Assembly (NCBI GenBank): GCA_030596915.1
Contig: JAUVSX010000057.1
Span: 1 to 10,746 of the forward strand
Length of the DNA: 10,746 bases
Direction: 5' to 3'
Source: Chloroflexota bacterium
Lineage (GTDB): Bacteria > Chloroflexota > Anaerolineae > B4-G1
The translations under genes were made by a program, and so were the position numbers. Positions 5,784-10,746 of the stretch are shown piece after piece. Position 1 is the stretch's first letter. Each line of letters starts with the position of its first letter. The notes under the pieces are model-generated. The model saw only the letters and a program-made list of their open reading frames with translations. It was not told where the DNA came from and searched no databases.

Positions 5784-6830
5784 GACTGTGTCTGCGTCCA
5801 GCCTCCCGACCAGAGCTATGAGCAGGCGCAGCGCTCGGTCGTAGTCGTCGCGGTGGATGATGCTGGCGTGGCTGTGGATGTGGCGTGCCGGCACCGTCAA
5901 GACGACAGTCGGCACGCCGGTGTGGTGCAGATGAATCTGTGATCCATCCGTCGCGCCGCCTGGCATTGCCGAAAACTGAAGTGGGATTTCCAGCTCTCGG
6001 GCCGTCTCGATGACCAGGTCGCGCAGCGCCAAGTTGGGGATCATCCGGGCGTCCAACAGGATCATTCCTGGCCCCGCGCCCAACTTGACGGCCGATTCCT
6101 CGGGCTTGATCCCTGGCACGTCGCCGCAGATGTCCGACTCGAGAATGATCGCCACATCTGGATCGACCAGCTCGGCGGTCGTCTTGGCGCCGCGCGTTCC
6201 CACCTCCTCCATAACCGTGGCAACACCGAAAATGATGTTGGGGTGGCGGGCCTCCGAGAAGTGGCGCAGCACATCGATCGTCAGGGCAACGCCCACGCGA
6301 TCGTCCCACGCCTTGCTCATATAGGCCTTGCCGCCGGCCAGCACCTGAAACGAAGCGGCTGGCACGACGGGGTCCCCCAGGCGCACGCCGGCTTTCTCCA
6401 CCTCCTCCCTCGAGGAGGCGCCGATGTCGATGTACATGTCCTTCTTCTTCACCAGCTTGTCACGCTCGTCCGACGGGAGCAGATGGGGCGGCTTGGCGCC
6501 GATAACCCCTGGCAAGTCTCCCTTGTGCGTCTTCACCACAACCTGCTGGCCGAGCAGCACCTGGTCCCACCAACCGCCAAGGGGAAGGAACCTCAGGAAG
6601 CCATCGTCCGAGATGTAGTGCACCATGAAGCCAATCTCGTCCATATGGGCTGCTAGCATCACTCGTGGTCCAGCGTCACCCTGGCGACAGACCAGGCTGC
6701 CAATACGGTCCTTTTCGATCTGGCCAAGCGGCTCTAGATAGCCGCGCACGAGGGCTCGCACCTCGTGCTCGTAGCCCGGCACGCCGTGTGCTTCGGTAAG
6801 TTCCTGGAGAAGTTGCTGCGTTTGGTCCAT
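5766..6830 (-). CDS. M42-family metallo-aminopeptidase (TET/FrvX-like)
   Basis: The protein has 354 residues, normal for the M42 family of cytoplasmic dinuclear-metal aminopeptidases that often form dodecameric TET particles degrading peptides left by proteasomes or proteases. Key residues are visible: H62 and D64 in AAHMDEIGF, bridging D176 in KAWDDRVG, catalytic/ligand E208-E209 in VMEEVGTRGA, D233 in ESDICGD and H319 in ARHIHSHASI. The loop GGATDGSQIHLHHTGVP (291-307) matches the oligomer/active-site region. The start at 6830 follows AGGAGGAAACGA on the reverse strand; a longer in-frame extension upstream has no family sequence. It has its own promoter and is convergent with the corrinoid operon. 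Some homologues are annotated as endoglucanase or cellulase M, which is a misleading name. Substrate preference cannot be told from this sequence. Confidence 0.94.
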   Translation of the reverse strand: MDQTQQLLQELTEAHGVPGYEHEVRALVRGYLEPLGQIEKDRIGSLVCRQGDAGPRVMLAAHMDEIGFMVHYISDDGFLRFLPLGGWWDQVLLGQQVVVKTHKGDLPGVIGAKPPHLLPSDERDKLVKKKDMYIDIGASSREEVEKAGVRLGDPVVPAASFQVLAGGKAYMSKAWDDRVGVALTIDVLRHFSEARHPNIIFGVATVMEEVGTRGAKTTAELVDPDVAIILESDICGDVPGIKPEESAVKLGAGPGMILLDARMIPNLALRDLVIETARELEIPLQFSAMPGGATDGSQIHLHHTGVPTVVLTVPARHIHSHASIIHRDDYDRALRLLIALVGRLDADTVAGLTA

Positions 6831-6874
6831 TCGTTTCCTCCTGGGGTCGTGATGGTCCGGTCTGTGGCGGCGGC

Positions 6875-6903
6875 ATGATACCGGACGGGGAGGATTCTGT
6901 CCA
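6875..6903 (-). promoter_or_regulatory. Sigma-70 promoter of the M42 peptidase
   Basis: Read on the reverse strand, TGGACA (6903-6898) and TATCAT (6880-6875) each match consensus at 5 of 6 with a 17-base spacer. Transcription should begin near 6868, about 38 bases before the start codon. Confidence 0.7.
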
Positions 6904-7086
6904 CCCATCTGCACCCAGGACGAGATCGGCTTCGTCGCAGATGTCTCCCAACACCTGGTAGCGTCCGTTGGTGCAAGAGCACGAGACCACTTGCCGCGCC
7001 GACGCTGCTGCCAGCCCGACAGTCCTGCGCGTGGAGCGGCGGGGGATCGGCCCCAAACTGGAACATATCTCAAGGTGACGCCCGAC
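6904..7086. other. Divergent intergenic stretch between peptidase and leader-RNA promoters
   Basis: No complete gene. It holds copy 2 of the dispersed repeat (7017-7065). A reverse-strand frame at about 6906-6985 reads TNGRYQVLGDICDEADLVLG, which looks protein-like but has no start, no binding site and no confident family match. Confidence 0.4.
7017..7065 (-). repeat. 49-base dispersed repeat, copy 2 (inverted)
   Basis: The reverse complement of this stretch aligns without gaps to 3522-3570 at 39 of 49 positions, including 15 identical leading bases. The two copies are in opposite orientation about 3.4 kb apart, bracketing the methyltransferase-2, corrinoid and peptidase genes. Confidence 0.7.
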
Positions 7087-7115
7087 TTGACGGAATCGCG
7101 AGAGGGTGGTACACT
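7087..7115 (+). promoter_or_regulatory. Sigma-70 promoter of the leader RNA and glutamate-synthase-like gene
   Basis: TTGACG at 7087-7092 (5 of 6), a 17-base spacer and TACACT at 7110-7115 (4 of 6) predict transcription from about 7122, so a leader of about 280 bases precedes the ATG at 7402. Confidence 0.75.
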
Positions 7116-7121
7116 CGCGCG

Positions 7122-7281
7122 AGATTGCACGCCGTAGGCATCCAATGAATCGATCCACCTGCCCTGGTACCACTAGGCCCTGTCAACCGAGGAGGCTACT
7201 CTCGGGGGTCGGGGTTGTGCCGTTAGCTTAGGGCAGCGCACCCGTTTCACCTAACAGCCTCCGCTTCCGGAGGCTGTTTTT
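7122..7281 (+). ncRNA. Candidate regulatory leader (attenuator/riboswitch-like), class unassigned
   Basis: This region runs from the predicted transcription start to the end of an intrinsic terminator, about 160 nt. GGAGGCT at 7191-7197 can pair with AGCCTCC at 7256-7262, which is the left arm of the terminator, so the two folds exclude each other. Inside that outer helix, GGGU(U)GUGC at 7212-7220 can pair with GCGCACCC at 7236-7243, and GUUAG at 7222-7226 with CUAAC at 7251-7255; both together would form a pseudoknot. The second helix abuts the outer helix on its 3' strand. This alternative pairing is the logic of a transcription-attenuating riboswitch. I could not match it to a known aptamer. 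It could also be a separate small RNA ending at the terminator. Confidence 0.5.
7253..7281 (+). terminator. Intrinsic terminator in the leader
   Basis: AACAGCCTCCG (7253-7263) pairs perfectly with CGGAGGCTGTT (7268-7278) around a CTTC loop and is followed by a run of T (7277-7281). It precedes the coding region, so it must be regulated or leaky for the gene to be expressed from the promoter at 7087. Confidence 0.85.
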
Positions 7282-7329
7282 GCTAGTTGGGTGTCTGATG
7301 GAGCCATTTGTCAGGCGTGCTTGCGGGCG

Positions 7330-7359
7330 GCCGGGTGGGATGACAGGCTTGCGCCCGGC
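7330..7359 (+). other. Small hairpin between the terminator and the start codon
   Basis: GCCGGG (7330-7335) can pair with CCCGGC (7354-7359). It leaves the downstream ribosome binding site free, so its role is unclear. Confidence 0.3.
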
Positions 7360-7386
7360 GGCGCCCGTGAGTCAGGGTTAGGCAAG

Positions 7387-7397
7387 GAGGAGGAGGT
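7387..7397 (+). promoter_or_regulatory. Ribosome binding site deciding the glutamate-synthase-like start
   Basis: GGAGGAGGAGGT five bases upstream selects ATG 7402. An in-frame GTG at 7291 lies ten bases after the terminator and has no binding site. Confidence 0.75.
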
Positions 7398-7401
7398 CGC
7401 G

Positions 7402-9105
7402 ATGAATCTGAGAACACCGAACGCCAATGAGGCAACGGGGACCGTCAACCGGTCCAGGAGCGTCGTCCCGATGTCAGGCATCTGCACGGCCTGTATCGAC
7501 GGCTGCAGGGGCGGGTGCGAGGCCTTTGTGTCCTCGTTCAGGGGGCGCGAGTTGTTGTATCCGCAGCGCTACGGTGATATGACGGCGGGCGCGGACAAGA
7601 ACTACCCCCTGGACTACTCTCACCTGAACATCCAGGGCTACGCGGTGGGGGCTCGCGGGTTACCCCACGGGGTCGAGGGGAACCCCGATACAGCTATCTT
7701 CCCCAACGTGAGGACCGAGACTGAGTATGGGTGGGAGAGGAAGGTGAGAATGGCGCTGCCCATCTTCACCGGCGCCCTCGGGTCCACAGAGATCGCCCGG
7801 AAGAACTGGGAGCACTTCGCCATAGGCGCCGCCATCGCGGGCATTACGCTCGTCTGTGGCGAGAACGTCTGCGGCATCGATCCCGGGCTCGAGCTCGATG
7901 CCAATGGCAAGATCAGCTCATCGCCGGAGATGGACCGCCGGGTCGAGGTCTACCGGCGCTTCCACGACGACGGACTTGGCGAACTGCTGGTCCAGATGAA
8001 CGTTGAGGATACTCGGCTCGGCGTGGCGGAGTACGTTCTCGAGAAGCACGGTCTAGAGACGATCGAGCTGAAGTGGGGCCAGGGCGCCAAGTGCATCGGA
8101 GGCGAAATCAAGGTTAAGTCGCTCGAGGGCGCTCTCGAGCTGCAACGAAGGGGATACATTGTCCTGCCGGATCCTTCGCGCAGCGACGTGCAGGATGCGT
8201 ACAGAGAGGGGGCAATAACGGAGTTCGAGCGGCATTCCCGCCTCGGATTCGTCACGCCGGAGTCGTTCCTCGCAGAGGTCGAGAGGCTGCGAGCGCTCGG
8301 CTTCCGGCGAATTACCTTGAAGACGGGCGCCTACTCGGCCGTGGAGCTGGCGATGGCGTTGCGCTACGGCTCCGAGGCTGAGCTCGATCTGATCACGATT
8401 GACGGGGCGCCGGGCGGCACCGGGATGAGTCCGTGGCCGATGATGAACGAGTGGGGCATCCCGTCTTTCTATCTGCACTCGCTCGCCTATCAATTCGCGG
8501 AGAAACTGACCCGCGAAGGCCGTCGCGTTCCAGATCTTGCCGTTGCCGGAGGGTTCTCCACTGAAGATGGTGTCTTCAAAGCCCTTGCGATGGGCCACCC
8601 GTACGTCAAGGCCGTCTGCCTGGGGCGTGTGCTGATGATCCCTGGCATGGTGGGCAAGAACATCGGACAGTGGCTGGAGAGGGGCAAGCTGCCCAAGAGT
8701 GTGTCGCAGTATGGCACCAAGGTGGAGGAGATCTTCGTCAGCTACGAGGAGCTGAAGGAGAGGTACGGGGACGCGCTGAAAGAGATACCGCTAGGGGCGG
8801 TCGGGGTCTATACGTTCTGCCAGAAGATGAAGGTTGGCCTGCAGCAGATCATGGCCGGGAGCAGGGCCTTCAGGATATCGGCCATTTCGCGCAGGGACCT
8901 TATGGCCCTGACGGAGGATGCCGCCAGCGTCTCTGGCATACCCTACCTGATGGATGCCTATCGCGAGGAGGCCGAGGCGATCCTGGAGGGCTCCAGCGTT
9001 CAGGAATACACAGTTGGGGACAAGATACCCCTCGGCGATCCCACGGCGATCCTGCGGTTGCTGCGAGATGAGAGCCGCCGCCAGCGCGTCCCGACACTCT
9101 CGTAG
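7402..9105 (+). CDS. FMN-binding glutamate synthase domain protein, no glutaminase domain
   Basis: This 567-residue protein corresponds to the FMN-binding synthase domain of glutamate synthase large subunit. Signatures are LKWGQGAKCIGGEIKV near the middle, DLITIDGAPGGTGMSP ending at residue 344, and the phosphate-site segment AVCLGRVLM (404-412). There is no N-terminal class II glutaminase domain, so ammonia or another nitrogen source, not glutamine, would be its direct donor unless a partner supplies it. The GltB [3Fe-4S] motif with three cysteines is not present; only C473 remains at the matching region (VYTFCQKMKVG). Instead an N-terminal cluster C28, C31, C35, C39 (GICTACIDGCRGGCEAF) could bind an Fe-S cluster. 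This short form is seen in anaerobes and archaea under the name FMN-binding glutamate synthase family. A dehydrogenase-like gene follows after 138 bases, and a terminator-containing leader precedes it. Confidence 0.87.
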   Translation: MNLRTPNANEATGTVNRSRSVVPMSGICTACIDGCRGGCEAFVSSFRGRELLYPQRYGDMTAGADKNYPLDYSHLNIQGYAVGARGLPHGVEGNPDTAIFPNVRTETEYGWERKVRMALPIFTGALGSTEIARKNWEHFAIGAAIAGITLVCGENVCGIDPGLELDANGKISSSPEMDRRVEVYRRFHDDGLGELLVQMNVEDTRLGVAEYVLEKHGLETIELKWGQGAKCIGGEIKVKSLEGALELQRRGYIVLPDPSRSDVQDAYREGAITEFERHSRLGFVTPESFLAEVERLRALGFRRITLKTGAYSAVELAMALRYGSEAELDLITIDGAPGGTGMSPWPMMNEWGIPSFYLHSLAYQFAEKLTREGRRVPDLAVAGGFSTEDGVFKALAMGHPYVKAVCLGRVLMIPGMVGKNIGQWLERGKLPKSVSQYGTKVEEIFVSYEELKERYGDALKEIPLGAVGVYTFCQKMKVGLQQIMAGSRAFRISAISRRDLMALTEDAASVSGIPYLMDAYREEAEAILEGSSVQEYTVGDKIPLGDPTAILRLLRDESRRQRVPTLS

Positions 9106-9155
9106 CCGCGACCGCGCTTCGCAGGGGGGCTGGCAAGAACGGGCTCGCGAGCTGC

Positions 9156-9186
9156 GCTGGCTTTCCCAGGATGGCGGGCAGCCAGC
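9156..9186 (+). other. Intergenic hairpin between the synthase-like and dehydrogenase-like genes
   Basis: GCTGGCT (9156-9162) pairs with AGCCAGC (9180-9186) around 17 bases that can add a CCC/GGG pair. There is no T run. It may set relative expression within a shared transcript. Confidence 0.35.
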
Positions 9187-9243
9187 ACGAGATGTGCTGC
9201 AAGGCCCGCGCGCTACTAGCTCTGACTGGTGAGGAGGAGAATG

Positions 9244-10551
9244 ATGAATAGTGCAGGACTCGGCTCGAGTCGACATAACGCGCAGTCTGAACCGGTGGAG
9301 GGTCTGAACCCGTTCGCCATTGCGCAACGGCAACTGGCGCTAGCCGCCGAGCTCATGGGGCTGGATGAGACCATGCACGAGCTACTCCGCTGGCCAATTC
9401 GTGAGTTCCACGTCCGATTTCCCGTGAAGATGGATGACGGCTCGACACAGCTCTTCGAGGGGTTCCGCGTCCAGTATAACGACGCCCGGGGCCCCACGAA
9501 GGGGGGGATTCGCTTCCACCCGGCGGGGACCTTCGATACGATCCGCGCGCTGGCCGCCTGGATGACCTGGAAGTGCGCTCTGATGGACCTGCCACTGGGC
9601 GGGGGCATGGGCGGTGTTGTCTGCAACCCCAAGGAGTTCTCGCCTGCCGAGCTGGAGCGCTTGAGCCGGGGCTACATCCGCGCTCTATTCCCCTACATCG
9701 GCCCGGAGACCGACATCGCGGCTCCAGATGTCTACACGACGCCCCAGATCATGGGCTGGATGAGGGACGAGTACAGCAGGACCGTCGGGTACAACGTTCC
9801 CGGGGTGGTGAGTGGCAAGCCACTTCCGCTGGGAGGCTCGCAGGGTCGGCTCGATGCCGGGGCAAGAGGTGGCATGGTCTGCATCCGCGAGGCGGCGCGG
9901 CAGATCGGGCTGGGTCTGGGTGACGCCACCGTCGCCATCCAGGGGTACGGCAACGCCGGGAGGTTCGCGCACAAGCTAGTCACCGAGATGCTGGGGGCCA
10001 CGACAGTCGCAGTGTCCGACTCGATGGGGGCCGTGTATTGTCCTGACGGCCTCGACTTCGACCGGCTTCTCGAGCACAAGCGAGGCACGGGCAGCGTGGT
10101 TGGCTACCGCTGCTGCGAGACCTGCCGCGAGATCAGCAACGCGGAACTGCTCGAGCTGGATGTCGATGTACTGATTCCCGCCGCGCTGGAGGGTGCTATC
10201 CGGGCCGATAACGCGCCGCGTATCCGGGCCAAGATCGTGGCGGAACTGGCCGATGGGCCGACCACTCCCGATGCTGACGACATCCTGTATCAGAAGGGCG
10301 TCTTCGTCATCCCTGACTTCTTGTGCAACGCGGGAGGCGTGACCGTCTCGTACTTCGAGCAGGTCCAGAATGCCTATAGCTACAAGTGGGACCTCGAAGC
10401 CGTTCACGAGCGTCTGGACCAGAGGATGAGCTCAGCCTTCAGCGACGTGCAGGAGGTGGCGGCTCAGTACAACATCCACTACCGGATCGCGGCGTATCTC
10501 ATCGCCGTAGCCCGGGTGGCGGAGGTGTGCCAGCTTCGCGGCTGGGTCTAG
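9244..10551 (+). CDS. Glu/Leu/Phe/Val dehydrogenase homologue with altered active site
   Basis: This 435-residue protein has the full two-domain build of glutamate dehydrogenase, normally NAD(P)-linked deamination of glutamate to 2-oxoglutarate. Substrate-binding K86 (RGPTKGGIRFHP) and K110 (MTWKCAL) are present, as are D162 (IAAPDVYTTPQIMGW) and S369 (NAGGVTVSYFE). The dinucleotide fold shows AIQGYGNAGRFA (231-242). The catalytic lysine of the PLGGGKGGV motif is Met122 (PLGGGMGGV, codon ATG 9607-9609). In the motif usually ending ATxRG, the Thr is Gly206 (DAGARGG). The protein may therefore be catalytically weak, altered in reaction, or a regulatory partner of the synthase-like protein. GAGGAGG at 9231-9237 best fits the ATG at 9244; ATG 9241 is also possible. 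Also odd is a cysteine-rich stretch RCCETC (289-294). Family assignment is secure; activity is not. Confidence 0.9.
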   Translation: MNSAGLGSSRHNAQSEPVEGLNPFAIAQRQLALAAELMGLDETMHELLRWPIREFHVRFPVKMDDGSTQLFEGFRVQYNDARGPTKGGIRFHPAGTFDTIRALAAWMTWKCALMDLPLGGGMGGVVCNPKEFSPAELERLSRGYIRALFPYIGPETDIAAPDVYTTPQIMGWMRDEYSRTVGYNVPGVVSGKPLPLGGSQGRLDAGARGGMVCIREAARQIGLGLGDATVAIQGYGNAGRFAHKLVTEMLGATTVAVSDSMGAVYCPDGLDFDRLLEHKRGTGSVVGYRCCETCREISNAELLELDVDVLIPAALEGAIRADNAPRIRAKIVAELADGPTTPDADDILYQKGVFVIPDFLCNAGGVTVSYFEQVQNAYSYKWDLEAVHERLDQRMSSAFSDVQEVAAQYNIHYRIAAYLIAVARVAEVCQLRGWV

Positions 10552-10614
10552 AAGGTGCGCCAGCGCGCGACGCGTACCGCCCAGCCCCGCCGTGAACCCC
10601 TCCCCTGCCCGCCT

Positions 10615-10656
10615 GCAGAACGGTACTCCGTTCTGCCAACGCGTCGCTTCGACGCG
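10615..10656 (+). terminator. Two tandem hairpins after the dehydrogenase-like gene
   Basis: GCAGAACGG (10615-10623) pairs perfectly with CCGTTCTGC (10628-10636) around TACT, and CGCGTCG (10640-10646) pairs with CGACGCG (10650-10656) around CTT. There is no T run; the following sequence is C-rich. They probably mark the operon end. Confidence 0.5.
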
Positions 10657-10746
10657 CCACCACCCCCGAGAGGATCAGCCAATGCCAGCCACCGCCCCAC
10701 CCACCCGCACAACCGCCAACGCACAATGCGTGTACTCACGCGCGTC
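10657..10746. other. C-rich non-coding tail of the window
   Basis: The strand is rich in C and CA steps (ACCACCCCCGAG, CCCCACCCACCCGC). No coding frame with family-like sequence or binding site is seen. It may be the start of another intergenic region. Confidence 0.4.

Noticed and set aside
7101..7180. T-box-like words: AGGGTGGTAC at 7103-7112 and TGGTACCAC at 7165-7173
   Set aside because: A T-box sequence should sit immediately before the terminator in an antiterminator bulge and be accompanied by a specifier stem. The first word overlaps the -10 promoter element, the second lies 80 bases from the terminator, and neither pairs as required.
7191..7262. Possible tRNA, because GGAGGCT and AGCCTCC are 7 bp apart by 72 bases like acceptor arms
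   Set aside because: No T-arm with TTCRA loop, no D-arm and no convincing anticodon arm on either strand. The right arm belongs to an intrinsic terminator.
7291..7401. N-terminal extension of the synthase-like protein from GTG 7291, containing an extra CxxC (ICQAC)
   Set aside because: The strong ribosome binding site at 7387-7397 lies inside it and serves ATG 7402. The GTG has none and lies right after the terminator.
1..10746. CRISPR array, insertion sequence, prophage or defence genes
   Set aside because: No regularly spaced repeats, transposase or integrase motifs, or known defence domains were seen on either strand.

Overview
The window is GC-rich, densely coding bacterial DNA. Most starts have strong purine-rich ribosome binding sites (AGGAGG type). 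The gene content points to an anaerobe with corrinoid (vitamin B12) one-carbon metabolism and an active persulfide/iron-sulfur economy. I infer a Chloroflexota-like or Bacillota-like anaerobe, probably known from metagenomes, but the lineage cannot be fixed from this sequence alone. I see no transposase, CRISPR array, tRNA or rRNA.

Region 1 (1-1790, + strand) is a sulfur-handling operon: the 3' end of a class I cysteine desulfurase, an IscU/NifU-type Fe-S scaffold fused to a DUF59/MIP18 domain, a TusA-like sulfurtransferase and a DsrE2-like protein. Gaps are 10-27 bases, so they are probably co-transcribed. Together they look like a persulfide relay from cysteine to Fe-S clusters and other acceptors. 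A non-coding stretch with three hairpins (1791-2178) follows.

Region 2 (2179-5731, + strand) encodes the three parts of a corrinoid-dependent methyl transfer system: a UroD/MtaA-like methyltransferase (likely the substrate-specific component), a methyltetrahydrofolate:corrinoid methyltransferase of the AcsE/MtvA/MtrH type, and a small corrinoid protein with the DxHxxG motif. The first gene has its own promoter. The second is preceded by an exactly consensus promoter (TTGACA, 17 bases, TATAAT) and a leader holding a large terminator-like hairpin. The methyl donor is unknown, and no corrinoid reductive activase lies in the window.

Region 3 (5711-6903, - strand) is an M42-family aminopeptidase with its own promoter, convergent with region 2. 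Three perfect hairpins sit where the two transcripts meet.

Region 4 (7087-10656, + strand) starts with a good promoter and a ~160-nt leader ending in a textbook terminator. The leader can also fold into an outer helix that would disrupt the terminator and may enclose a pseudoknot. It precedes an FMN-binding glutamate-synthase-domain protein without a glutaminase domain, carrying an unusual N-terminal four-cysteine cluster, and a Glu/Leu/Phe/Val dehydrogenase homologue in which the catalytic lysine is methionine and a conserved NAD-site threonine is glycine. This RNA-controlled pair is the best candidate for an undescribed system.

A 49-base repeat (39/49 identical, inverted orientation) occurs at 3522-3570 and 7017-7065, flanking the methyltransferase-2/corrinoid genes and the peptidase gene.
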